Below are positions 54,937 through 64,000 of a stretch of DNA of 64,000 bases, piece by piece. Position 1 is the first letter of the stretch; every line of letters starts with the position of its first letter. Origin of the DNA: Sphingomonas sp. IC081 (GTDB lineage Bacteria > Pseudomonadota > Alphaproteobacteria > Sphingomonadales > Sphingomonadaceae); assembly GCF_006874585.1 (NCBI RefSeq), contig NZ_CP029761.1, forward strand, positions 1,313,001 to 1,377,000, read 5' to 3'. The position numbers and the translations under genes are program-made. The notes under the pieces were generated by a model. It saw nothing but the letters and a program-made list of their open reading frames with translations, had not been told where the DNA came from and searched no databases.

Positions 54937-55170
54937 ATGAACAGGACTGCACTCACGGTAGCCGCGCTCGGGATCGCGCTGGCCATTTCCGGTCCGGCAC
55001 TCGCCGGCACCAAGGCGGGCGACCTTGCGGCAAGTGTCGCCAAGGCGAACGCTGCGGGCAAGAAGGGGCTTCCCCCGGGCTTCTACACCTCGCAGGGCCA
55101 CGCGAACGGACATTCGGCCGGTGCGCCGGGTCATGACTACGACCACCACACCAAGTCGCGCGGCTGCTGA
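54937..55170 (+). CDS. Small secreted His-rich protein
   Basis: The 77-residue product has a signal peptide (about 1-23, cleavage after ALA). The mature 54 residues start GTKAGDLAASVAKANAAGKK and end with a His/Gly-rich part (GHANGHSAGAPGHDYDHHT) and a terminal Cys. An AAGGAAAGGG ribosome site precedes ATG 54937. Six His in under 20 residues suggest metal binding, by inference only. It is alone between the repeat block and the tRNA cluster. Confidence 0.75.
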   Translation: MNRTALTVAALGIALAISGPALAGTKAGDLAASVAKANAAGKKGLPPGFYTSQGHANGHSAGAPGHDYDHHTKSRGC

Positions 55171-55291
55171 GCCGACCTGACCTGACCTGAAAATGGGGAG
55201 AGGAGCCTGGGGGGCACCCGTCACGAGGTGCGATTCGCGCTCTGTCGCGAGGCAGGCTTCGATCGGAAGGAAAATGCGCTGAAAGGCGCGG

Positions 55292-55367
<76 letters not shown>

Positions 55368-55395
55368 ACACGCGTTGCCGCGTAAGTGACGGAAA

Positions 55396-55471
<76 letters not shown>

Positions 55472-55498
55472 ACACACGTTTCCGTGCAAGGACAGGAC

Positions 55499-55574
<76 letters not shown>

Positions 55575-55688
55575 ACACTTTACCCTGTCCGGGCTGCCGT
55601 TTCAGAGCCTTGCGGGCTCCTCCTCGGCGGCGGAGAGGCCCCTATAACGGCAAAAATTTGGATGGGAAGGGGGTAGTTCGATTTTTTT

Positions 55689-56804
55689 TCAGGAAAGGCT
55701 GCTGGGGCGCGTATTCCAGCGGTTGATCGCCATCAGCGTGCCGATGCAGATCATGTTGGTCATCATCGAAGTGCCGCCGTGGCTCATGAAAGGCAGCGGA
55801 ATGCCGACCACCGGGGCAAGCCCCATGACCATCATCAGGTTGATGGCGACGTAGAAAAAGATCGTCGCGGTCATGCCGGCGGCCAGCAGGCTGGAGAATC
55901 GGTCCGGCGCGCTGCGGGCGACCCGCATGCCCCAGGTGAGGATGACCGCAAAGACCAGCAGCACGAAGTAGCCGCCGACCATGCCCCATTCCTCCGACAT
56001 CGTCGCGAAGACGAAGTCGGTGTGCGGTTCGGGCAGGTATTGCAGGTGGCTTTGCGAGCCGTTGCCGAAGCCCTTGCCGAATATGCCGCCCGAACCGATC
56101 GCGATCTTGGACTGGGTGATGTGGTAACCGGTGCCCAGCGGGTCGCTCTCGGGATCGAGGAAGGTCAGCACGCGGTTGCGCTGATAGTCGTGCAGGACCG
56201 TGAAGAAGGCGATCGGGGCGCCGATCAGTGCGGTCACGCCCGCGCTGACGAACCACCACATTGGCAGGCCCGCCAGGAACATCGTCACGCCGCCGCCAAA
56301 GCAGATGGCCAGCGCGGTGCCGAGGTCGGGCTGGATCGCCACGAAGGCGACCGGCAGCAGGATCAGCAGGCCAGCGGGAACGAGGCCGCGCCAGCTGGCG
56401 GTCATCGCGTGGGGCAGTGTCTCGTAGAACCGCGCCAGCACCAGCACGATGGCCGGTTTCATCAGTTCCGAGGGCTGCAGGGTCATGAAGCCGAGGTTCA
56501 GCCAGCGCTGGCTGCCGCCGCCGACCGCGCCGATCGCCTCCACCAGCACCAGCAGGATCACGATGGTGCCGTAGATCGGATAGGCGGCCATGCGGAACAT
56601 GTCCCGGCTGAAGCGGGAAATGACGATGGCCATGCAGAGGAACACGAAAAAGCGCAGGACGTGGCTCAGCGCATAAGGCTGGAGACTGCCCCCTGCTGCC
56701 GAATAGAGCACCGCGCCGCCCAGCGAGACCAGCCCCATCAGCGGCACCAGCATCGCCCAGGGTTGGCGGGCGATGGTGTCGGGGACGATGGAGCGGCTGA
56801 TCAT
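55689..56804 (-). CDS. rodA: Peptidoglycan polymerase RodA
   Basis: RodA is the SEDS glycosyltransferase of the elongasome, acting with PBP2. The 371-residue protein has about ten hydrophobic segments, GGSQRWLNLGFMTLQPSELMKPAIV, LLPVAFVAIQPDLGTAL and GVPLPFMSHGGTSM-like VVGIPLPFMSHGGTSM near the C-terminus. ATG 56804 overlaps the mrdA stop (ATGA). It is the last gene of the mreB-rodA operon; the tRNA-Lys genes follow. Confidence 0.96.
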   Translation of the reverse strand: MISRSIVPDTIARQPWAMLVPLMGLVSLGGAVLYSAAGGSLQPYALSHVLRFFVFLCMAIVISRFSRDMFRMAAYPIYGTIVILLVLVEAIGAVGGGSQRWLNLGFMTLQPSELMKPAIVLVLARFYETLPHAMTASWRGLVPAGLLILLPVAFVAIQPDLGTALAICFGGGVTMFLAGLPMWWFVSAGVTALIGAPIAFFTVLHDYQRNRVLTFLDPESDPLGTGYHITQSKIAIGSGGIFGKGFGNGSQSHLQYLPEPHTDFVFATMSEEWGMVGGYFVLLVFAVILTWGMRVARSAPDRFSSLLAAGMTATIFFYVAINLMMVMGLAPVVGIPLPFMSHGGTSMMTNMICIGTLMAINRWNTRPSSLS

Positions 56805-58963
56805 TGCGGATTTCCGGGGGTTTGCGCGGGTGTCGCAGTCGGAGTGGAAGAGGACGCGGGGGGCGATGCGGACCCCGAGGCGGACCCCGAAGCGGACGCC
56901 GAGGCAGGCTGGGCCGTGCCCGCCGCCGGATTGGCCGCGGCGGCGGGTTCGGGCGCGGGTGACTGCGCGTCACGGACGATCGGCTGCGCGGCTTCCGGTG
57001 CGGAATTGGACTGGTCCACCGCCGCGCTTTCCTGTTCGGACGACACGGCCGGGGCGCCGACACCGTATTCGGCGGCATACTTGCGGTATCGCGCGTCGAG
57101 CCGCTGCTTGGGCGTGCCGCCCCAGCCCTGTTCCAGCTCGGTCAGGATATCCATGCCCTTCTGCTTGTCGAAGATGTAGGTCAGGATGTCGCGGGCGACC
57201 GGATAAGCGGCAGGCGAACCGCCGCCGTGCTCGATGACGACGGAGCAGGCGTAGCGGGGGTTCTCCACCGGCGCGAAGCAGATGAAGTGGCCGTGGTCGC
57301 GGTGCTTCCACTGGCCGCCCTTGCCGTTGCCGATGTTGAGGCCGACGACCTGGGCGGTGCCGGTCTTGCCCGCCAGCTTGATGTCCGGGAAGGGCAGGCG
57401 TGCGTGCGGCGCCGAGCCTGGGCCGTTGGCGACGTCGGACATGGCCTGGTGGATATAGGCCAGGTGCTCCTCGGCAATGCCGAGCGACTTGGGGGCTTCG
57501 TAGTCGCTGCCGTGGATCAGGCGCGGCATGATGATCTTGCCGCTGGCAAGCCGCGAGGCCTGAATGGCCTGCTGCAGCGGGTTCACCAGGAAGTAGCCCT
57601 GGCCGATGGTGGCGTTGACCGTGTCGAAGGTCTGCCATTCCTTGCCGTATTTCTTCAGCTTCCACGCCGGGTTCGGCACGGTGCCGTAGGACTGGCCGGA
57701 GACCGGCAGCGGGAAATCGTGGCCGAGGCCGAGGCGGCCCGCCATCGCCGCGATCGGGTCCATGCCGATGCGCTGGGCGAAGTGGTAGAAATAGACGTCG
57801 CAGCTCTGGTAGATGCCCTTGGCCATGTTGACCTGGCCGTGGCCGCGGTGGTTCCAGCAGTGGAACACGCGGTTGCCGACACGCAGGCCGCCGCCGCAGA
57901 ACACCGATTCGTTCGGGTCGAGGCCTGCTTCCATGAACGAGAGCGCCACCATCGGCTTGACCGTGGAGCCGGGCGGATAGAGCCCGCGCAGCACCTTGTT
58001 GCGCAGGGGCACATGGTCGTCGTCCGACAGCATCTTCCATTCGAGGCGGCCGATGCCGTCGGAAAAGCTGTTGGGATCGAAGCTGGGCATCGAGCACATC
58101 GCGAGGATGTCGCCGGTCTGGCAGTCCATGACCACCGCCGCGCCCGATTCGATGCCGATGCGGCGCGCGGCATAGTCCTGGATGCCGGCGTCGATGGTCA
58201 GCTTGATGGTCTTGCCGGGGACGTCCTCGCGGGTGTCGAGATCGCGCACGATCCGGCCCGAGGCGGTCACTTCGACGCGGCGGGCGCCGGGCTTGCCGCG
58301 CAGGTCCTTCTCGTAGAACTTCTCGAGCGCGTCCTTGCCGACCTTGTAGCCCGGCGTGATGAGCACGGGATCGTGGTCCTTCTCGTACTCCTCGGCAGAG
58401 GCAGGGCCGACATAGCCGATCAGGTGGCCGACCGAGGGACCGAGCGGATAGAACCGCGAGAAGCCGCGCTGGGTGACGACGCCGGGAAGGTCGGGCAGGC
58501 GCACGCTGACCGAGGCGAATCGCTCGAAATCGAGGCCGCTGGCAACTTCGACCGGTGCGAAGCCGCGCGCCTTCTCGATCTTGTCCTCGAGGTCCTGCAC
58601 GGCGATCGGCGTCATGTTGAGGAGCTGGCGCAAGGTGCCCAGCGTCTGTGCCTTGTCGCCCATGCGCTCGGGGATCACGTCGACCCGGAAGTCGGCGCGG
58701 TTCGAGGCCAGCGGAGTGCCGTTGCGGTCGAGCAGCCAGCCGCGGCGCGGCGGGATCAGCGAGAGGTTGACGCGGTTGCTCTCCGCCTCCAGCTCGTACT
58801 TGGCGTTCTGGCCGATGGCCAGCCAGGCCATGCGACTGGCAAGGAGCACGCCGATGCCGCCCTGGATGCCGCCGACCACGAGGCTGCGGCGGTCGAAGCT
58901 GTTGCGCAACGTGCCCGCGCTGACGTGGCGCGGCTCGATCAGGCGCCGGAAGTTGATCTTCAT
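56801..58963 (-). CDS. mrdA: Penicillin-binding protein 2
   Basis: PBP2 is the transpeptidase of lateral wall synthesis. The 720-residue protein has an N-terminal span (about 33-50), the PBP dimer domain with LIPPRRGWLLDRNGTPLA, and the transpeptidase domain with active-site GLYPPGSTVKPMVAL (SxxK), YQSCD (SxN-type) and KTGTAQ. The last 110 residues are a low-complexity Ala/Ser/Pro/Thr tail beyond the enzyme. ATG 58963 overlaps the mreD stop; the longer frame to 59389 is out of frame with mreD and Arg/Pro-rich. Confidence 0.95.
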   Translation of the reverse strand: MKINFRRLIEPRHVSAGTLRNSFDRRSLVVGGIQGGIGVLLASRMAWLAIGQNAKYELEAESNRVNLSLIPPRRGWLLDRNGTPLASNRADFRVDVIPERMGDKAQTLGTLRQLLNMTPIAVQDLEDKIEKARGFAPVEVASGLDFERFASVSVRLPDLPGVVTQRGFSRFYPLGPSVGHLIGYVGPASAEEYEKDHDPVLITPGYKVGKDALEKFYEKDLRGKPGARRVEVTASGRIVRDLDTREDVPGKTIKLTIDAGIQDYAARRIGIESGAAVVMDCQTGDILAMCSMPSFDPNSFSDGIGRLEWKMLSDDDHVPLRNKVLRGLYPPGSTVKPMVALSFMEAGLDPNESVFCGGGLRVGNRVFHCWNHRGHGQVNMAKGIYQSCDVYFYHFAQRIGMDPIAAMAGRLGLGHDFPLPVSGQSYGTVPNPAWKLKKYGKEWQTFDTVNATIGQGYFLVNPLQQAIQASRLASGKIIMPRLIHGSDYEAPKSLGIAEEHLAYIHQAMSDVANGPGSAPHARLPFPDIKLAGKTGTAQVVGLNIGNGKGGQWKHRDHGHFICFAPVENPRYACSVVIEHGGGSPAAYPVARDILTYIFDKQKGMDILTELEQGWGGTPKQRLDARYRKYAAEYGVGAPAVSSEQESAAVDQSNSAPEAAQPIVRDAQSPAPEPAAAANPAAGTAQPASASASGSASGSASPPASSSTPTATPAQTPGNPQ

Positions 58964-59505
58964 CGGCCGACCAGCAGGGGCTTCAGGCGGAAGCGATCGG
59001 CAAGGGCCACGAAACGGCCGACAAGCGGATAGGAAAGCACGGAAATCACGATCTGCGGTACGATCACACGAAGAGGGGCGTCGGCTCCGCCGAAATTGGC
59101 AAAGACGAGGCACAGCAGGATGTAGGTAACGATCAGCCCGTTCGCCACCAGCCATTCGATGAGGAAGTGGCGCCAGGGAATGCGGGTCTCGACGATGTCG
59201 ATCACGATCGAGGACAGCGACCAGAGCAGCACCGCGCAGCCGAACGGTTGTCCGGAAAACAGGTCGTCGAACAGCCCGAGCGGCAGGCCGGCCCAGATCG
59301 GCATCAGGCCGGGGCGCAGCTGGTGCCAGGCAAGGAAGACCAGGTAGCCGAGCGGCGGCATCACCGGAGCCGAGGCGATCATCAGCCACGACGGCGCCAG
59401 CGATCCCAGCATGATCGTCAGCCAGGGGACCGAGTGGGCCAGGAGCGGCGAGGGGGCCCGGTTGATGCTGCGCCGGGGCTGGCCGTGGCCGGAGCGGAGC
59501 GCCAT
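58960..59505 (-). CDS. mreD: Rod shape-determining protein MreD
   Basis: MreD is a five- to six-span inner-membrane part of the elongasome. The 181-residue protein has hydrophobic segments at about 24-46, 50-70, 72-95, 105-130 and 140-163 with the conserved GLPLGLFDDLFSGQPFG. It overlaps both mreC (TGATG at the start) and mrdA (ATGA at the stop), so all are translated together. Confidence 0.93.
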   Translation of the reverse strand: MALRSGHGQPRRSINRAPSPLLAHSVPWLTIMLGSLAPSWLMIASAPVMPPLGYLVFLAWHQLRPGLMPIWAGLPLGLFDDLFSGQPFGCAVLLWSLSSIVIDIVETRIPWRHFLIEWLVANGLIVTYILLCLVFANFGGADAPLRVIVPQIVISVLSYPLVGRFVALADRFRLKPLLVGR

Positions 59506-60398
59506 CAGGGCTTGCCCGGCTTCTTGGCGGCGGTGGTGGCGGCCGGAGGTGGCGGCGGCGGTGCCCAGGTGCGTTCGACCATGACGTAATCGGTATCCGA
59601 AGGGTTGCTCAGCACGCGGGCAATGGCGCCGTCGCGCAGCAGGTCGGTGACGATCGCGATCGGGGTGCCGGGGCGGTAGAGCCCACCGGACCCGGACGTG
59701 ACCATCACGTCGCCCTTCTTCAAGGGATTGAGGCCAAGGTTGATCAGGCGAATGCGCAAGGTCCCGTCGGACGCCCCCTGGGCGAAGGCGGGAACGCCGT
59801 CGCTGGCGCGGCGCACCGGGACGAGGCTCTCGCTGTCGGTGATCAGCAGAACGCGCGAGCTGGAGGCGCCCACTTCGAGCACGCGGCCAACGAGCCCCAT
59901 GGGCGAGCGTACCGGCATGCCGGTGACGACCCCCTTGTCACGTCCGGCGCCCAGCGTCGCATAGCGGCGCGTGCTGGCCCCGGTCGAGGCGGTGAGGCGC
60001 GAGAAGGCCACCGGATTGGCGTCCTTGTCGCCAATGCCGAGCAGGCCCTTGAGCCGCTGGTTCTCCGCCTTGGTGGCTTCGGCCTCGACAAGCCGGACCT
60101 TGGCTTCGGCCAGTTCGCGGCGGATGCGCGCGTCTTCGCTACCGGTGTGGAAAAAACCGGTGACGTTGGCGACGACATCGTGCCCGAACGTGCGTCCGCT
60201 GGCCGCCGCCTGGCTGGCAGGCTCGGTCGCGTCGGCGGCAAGGCCGCGCAACGGGGAGAAGAAATCGGGGTTGACCAGCGAGACCACCACGAGCCCCAGC
60301 CCCACGACGGCGCCCAACACGCCCGCGGAGTAGCTCAGGAAGGTGGTATATTGCGCTCTGCGCGAATAGCTGGAGCGCCTGTTTGCGGGCGGCGCCAT
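59505..60398 (-). CDS. mreC: Rod shape-determining protein MreC
   Basis: MreC is a periplasmic scaffold that links MreB to PBP2. The 297-residue protein has an N-terminal basic tail and span (about 18-42), a coiled coil (about 80-115, RRELAEAKVRLVEAEATKAE) and two beta-barrel domains with VVTGMPVRSPMGLVGRV and GDVMVTSGSGGLYRPG. The C-terminal end is Pro/Lys-rich. It follows mreB after 119 bases, across a terminator-like hairpin. Confidence 0.95.
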   Translation of the reverse strand: MAPPANRRSSYSRRAQYTTFLSYSAGVLGAVVGLGLVVVSLVNPDFFSPLRGLAADATEPASQAAASGRTFGHDVVANVTGFFHTGSEDARIRRELAEAKVRLVEAEATKAENQRLKGLLGIGDKDANPVAFSRLTASTGASTRRYATLGAGRDKGVVTGMPVRSPMGLVGRVLEVGASSSRVLLITDSESLVPVRRASDGVPAFAQGASDGTLRIRLINLGLNPLKKGDVMVTSGSGGLYRPGTPIAIVTDLLRDGAIARVLSNPSDTDYVMVERTWAPPPPPPAATTAAKKPGKP

Positions 60399-60471
60399 GC
60401 GCCATGCACTCCTGAAACAAGGGCGGACGGTCCGCCGGGATTACTCAGCCGGCAACCTGGTGCCGGAATAG

Positions 60472-60508
60472 AAAACGGGCGGCGCGTGCCTCATGGCCGC
60501 GCCGCCCG
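60472..60508 (-). terminator. Terminator-like hairpin between mreB and mreC
   Basis: On the minus strand CGGGCGGCGCG and CGCGCCGCCCG (60476-60508) form an 11-bp stem with an 11-base loop, followed by TTTTCTATT. It lies ten bases past the mreB stop and would cut mreB transcripts, leaving read-through for mreC-rodA. Confidence 0.75.
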
Positions 60509-60517
60509 CGCGAACGC

Positions 60518-61645
<1,128 letters not shown>

Positions 61646-61851
61646 TTAGCCCATCGATTTGCGAAACGCCAAAATTTTGTGTCATTTTCCGGGGGGAATC
61701 CACGGGGGTCCGTCTCGAATTCCTCGCGCTTCGTCGCTAGGGATGGGAACAGTTCGTGAATGCGGCTTTCCCCCGGTAGAAGCCGCGATGACCAGCGCGC
61801 CTCCCGGCGCCACCTAGCCCCGCCGCAACGGGCCGAACCAGAGACCTGAAA

Positions 61852-63693
61852 ATGCCCACGATCCGCCGTCTTCCCGAGCATCTCGTCAACCGCATCGCCG
61901 CGGGCGAAGTGGTCGAGCGGCCCGCGGCGGCGCTCAAGGAACTGGTCGAGAATGCCATCGACGCGGGATCGACCGAGATCACCGTGCGGCTCGCCTCGGG
62001 CGGTCTCGACCTCATCGAGGTGACCGACGACGGCTGCGGCATGCGCCCCGACGAGATCGCGCTGGCGTTGGAGCGCCATGCCACCTCGAAGCTGCCCGAC
62101 GAGGCGATCGAACTGGTGACCACGCTGGGGTTCCGGGGCGAGGCGCTGCCCTCGATCGGCTCGGTCGCCCGGCTGACCATCGAAAGCCGTCCGCACGATT
62201 CGGTCGAAGGCTGGAAGCGGGTGGTCGATCACGGGCAGGTGGTGGTCGATTCGCCCGCCGCGCTGCCGCCGGGCACGCGCATCCGGGTCGAGGACCTGTT
62301 CGGCAAAGTGCCTGCGCGGCGCAAGTTCCTGCGCTCGGCCCGCTCCGAATATGCCGCCTGTCAGGATGTCGTGCGCCGCCTCGCGATGGCGCGGCCCGAT
62401 ATCGGCTTCGTGCTGGAGCATGAGGGGCGCCGGGTGCTGGCGGTGCAGCCGCGCGAGGAACTGGCCTCGCGAGTCGCCCGCCTCGTCGCGCGCGAACTCG
62501 CCGACGACGGCGTGCTGATCGATGCCGAGCGCGGGACGGCGCGGCTGACCGGGGTTGCCGGCCTGCCGACCTACAACCGCGGCGTTGCCGATCACCAGTA
62601 CCTGTTCGTCAACGGGCGCCCGGTGAAGGACCGCCTGCTGGTCGGCGCGGTGCGCGGCGCCTACGCGGACATGCTGGCGCGCGACCGGCACGCGGTGCTG
62701 GCGCTGTTCCTCGAACTTCCGCCCGAGGAAGTCGACGTCAACGTCCATCCGGCCAAGACCGAAGTGCGGTTCCGCGACCCGGCGTTCATTCGCGGCTTCC
62801 TTGTCGGCGCCTTGCGCCACGCGCTCGAATCGTCGGGCCAGAAGAGCGCGCAGCCGCCGCAGGCCTCCGCGATGAACATGTGGCAGGTCGAGCCGCTGGC
62901 CCCGCGCGCGCGCGAACCCGCTCCGGCACTGGGCTCGCTGTTCGCGCGGCAATATTCCCCCGGTCCGCAATATTCCTCTCCGGGCGCGCGCCCGGCAGAC
63001 CCGCGCGTGGCCGAGGCCGGCGCGGCCTGGCGTTCCTACGAGGCGCAGGTCATGGCCGAACCTTCGGGCCGCGCCGAAATGGTACCCGAGGAGCCGCAGG
63101 AGGAGATCGGCTACCCGCTGGGCGTCGCGCGCGGGCAGGTGGCAAGCACGTACATCGTTGCCGAGGCGCAGGACGGCCTCGTGATCGTCGACCAGCACGC
63201 CGCGCACGAGCGCCTTGTCCTTGAACGGCTGAAGGCCGCCGGGGCCGAGGACGCGATGGCGCGCAGCCAGGCGCTGCTCCTGCCCGAAGTGGTCGAACTG
63301 GAAGAAGCCGCCTGCGACGCGCTGGAAGACAAGATCGCGGACCTTGCGAAGTTCGGCCTTGCGCTCGAACGCTTCGGGCCTTGCGCGATGCTGGTGCGGG
63401 CGGTTCCCTCGGTGCTGGGCAAGAGCAACGTCCATGCGCTGGTGCAGGACGTGGCCGACGATCTCGCCAAGAACGGCGATGCCCTGCTGCTGGGTGAAAA
63501 GCTCGATCTGGTGCTGGCGACGATGGCCTGCCACGGCTCGGTACGGGCAGGGCGTGCCCTTTCGGTCGCCGAGATGAACGCGCTGCTGCGCGAAATGGAA
63601 CGCACCCCGCGTTCGGGCCAATGCAACCATGGCCGCCCTACGTGGGTTAAACTCGCACATCAGGATATCGAGAAGCTGTTCGGACGAAAATGA
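61852..63693 (+). CDS. mutL: DNA mismatch repair protein MutL
   Basis: MutL couples mismatch recognition to strand removal. The 613-residue protein has the GHKL ATPase motifs ELVENAIDAGSTEI, TDDGCGM and GFRGEALPSIGSVA, then a transducer domain with YLFVNGRPVKD and NVHPAKTEVRF, and a linker (about 320-410). The C-terminal domain carries VDQHAAHERLVLERL, which matches the DQHA(x)2E(x)4E endonuclease motif, plus CNHGRPT. An endonuclease-type MutL fits the absence of MutH in this group. Confidence 0.96.
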   Translation: MPTIRRLPEHLVNRIAAGEVVERPAAALKELVENAIDAGSTEITVRLASGGLDLIEVTDDGCGMRPDEIALALERHATSKLPDEAIELVTTLGFRGEALPSIGSVARLTIESRPHDSVEGWKRVVDHGQVVVDSPAALPPGTRIRVEDLFGKVPARRKFLRSARSEYAACQDVVRRLAMARPDIGFVLEHEGRRVLAVQPREELASRVARLVARELADDGVLIDAERGTARLTGVAGLPTYNRGVADHQYLFVNGRPVKDRLLVGAVRGAYADMLARDRHAVLALFLELPPEEVDVNVHPAKTEVRFRDPAFIRGFLVGALRHALESSGQKSAQPPQASAMNMWQVEPLAPRAREPAPALGSLFARQYSPGPQYSSPGARPADPRVAEAGAAWRSYEAQVMAEPSGRAEMVPEEPQEEIGYPLGVARGQVASTYIVAEAQDGLVIVDQHAAHERLVLERLKAAGAEDAMARSQALLLPEVVELEEAACDALEDKIADLAKFGLALERFGPCAMLVRAVPSVLGKSNVHALVQDVADDLAKNGDALLLGEKLDLVLATMACHGSVRAGRALSVAEMNALLREMERTPRSGQCNHGRPTWVKLAHQDIEKLFGRK

Positions 63694-64000
63694 TGCGATC
63701 TGCGGTACTTGCCTTGGCGGCTTTGGGTGCTCTCTCGGCTTGCGGCAAGGAGGATCCGGCCCGCCAGAGAGCCGAGGATGCCCATGACATCGCCATGGTC
63801 GAGCGGATGAGCAAGGAGCCGTTCCGCCCGATCCTGCCCAGGCCGATCACCCGCATCGATGTCGAGCGTTACGGTCTCGACAAGCCGGGCTGCCGGTTCG
63901 TCAGACAGGGCGAGGCCGACCCGATCTTCATCGGCAATGCCGAGGAAGGGTTCATGCGGATCGAGGGTGACCTCAAGCGTTACGCCGCCAAGCTGGAAAG
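63690..64000 (+). CDS. Lipoprotein, cut by the window end
   Basis: The frame opens at ATG 63690, overlapping the mutL stop (ATGA), or at 63693. It has a lipoprotein signal MRSAVLALAALGALSACGK with lipobox LSAC. Then come a charged helix DPARQRAEDAHDIAMVERMS and a region with KPGCRFVRQGEADPIFIGN. At least 103 residues are visible. I recognise no family; the part GNAEEGFMRIEGDLKRYAAK is compatible with a conserved envelope protein of unknown role. Confidence 0.8.
   Translation, partial: MMRSAVLALAALGALSACGKEDPARQRAEDAHDIAMVERMSKEPFRPILPRPITRIDVERYGLDKPGCRFVRQGEADPIFIGNAEEGFMRIEGDLKRYAAKLE

Overview
The window reads as a stretch of core chromosome from a GC-rich alphaproteobacterium, most likely a sphingomonad such as Novosphingobium or Sphingobium. 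This is inferred from protein character (TamA/TamB, DUF4170, YbjN, HTH-RibB), dense short-gap operons and palindromic intergenic repeats; I could not run a search. I see no insertion sequence, integrase, prophage, CRISPR array or rRNA. Almost all genes are housekeeping, so the unusual signals are fusions, leaders, small genes and repeats.

Layout. 1-4574 (minus): branched-chain amino acid genes ilvB-ilvN-ilvC (ilvC cut by the window edge) behind miaA. 4567-6130 (plus): serB, whose start overlaps that of miaA, and a DUF1345 membrane protein. 6199-8358 (minus): purL. 8489-17250 (plus): a long co-directional run with a secreted YbjN protein, xseB-ispA, coaD, a periplasmic cyclophilin, queA, an ABC-2 exporter pair, a DUF481 outer-membrane protein and tgt; queA and tgt both serve queuosine modification. 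17323-21742 (minus): a 53-residue gene, rpsD, then the rpiB-glyA-(74 aa)-nrdR-trmJ operon. 22001-23713 (plus): a membrane-embedded M28 peptidase. 23717-28671 (minus): yqeY-dnaG-rpoD and a small membrane protein. 28835-34521 (plus): carA, an unknown gene, carB, greA. 34622-36851 (minus): DUF4170 and a four-gene envelope cluster resembling YqjD/YqjE. 37032-38318 (plus): eno.

38484-44279 (minus): a MarR-like regulator, a 54-residue gene, an aldo/keto reductase, ribH, an HTH-RibB-RibX fusion, a crotonase with altered catalytic residues and an SDR. 44467-45797 (plus): a MEKHLA protein coupled to a glycerate-kinase-like protein. 45794-46912 (minus): YihY/BrkB. 47090-53987 (plus): tamA-tamB-lipoprotein. 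53988-54936: no gene, but nested inverted repeats. 54937-55170: a small secreted His-rich protein. 55292-55574 (minus): three identical tRNA-Lys(CTT) genes. 55689-61564 (minus): the rod-shape operon mreB-mreC-mreD-mrdA-rodA. 61852-64000 (plus): mutL and the start of a lipoprotein gene.

The most interesting candidate is the riboflavin gene at 41113-42438. A Cro/C1-like helix-turn-helix is fused in front of DHBP synthase, the trailing GTP-cyclohydrolase-II-like domain has lost its zinc cysteines, and an 18-bp palindrome lies 14 bases upstream of the start. This suggests a riboflavin enzyme that may control its own gene. Secondary candidates are a structured ilvB leader, a hairpin covering the queA start codon, the YqjDE-like envelope cluster and the nested repeats before the tRNA-Lys cluster.
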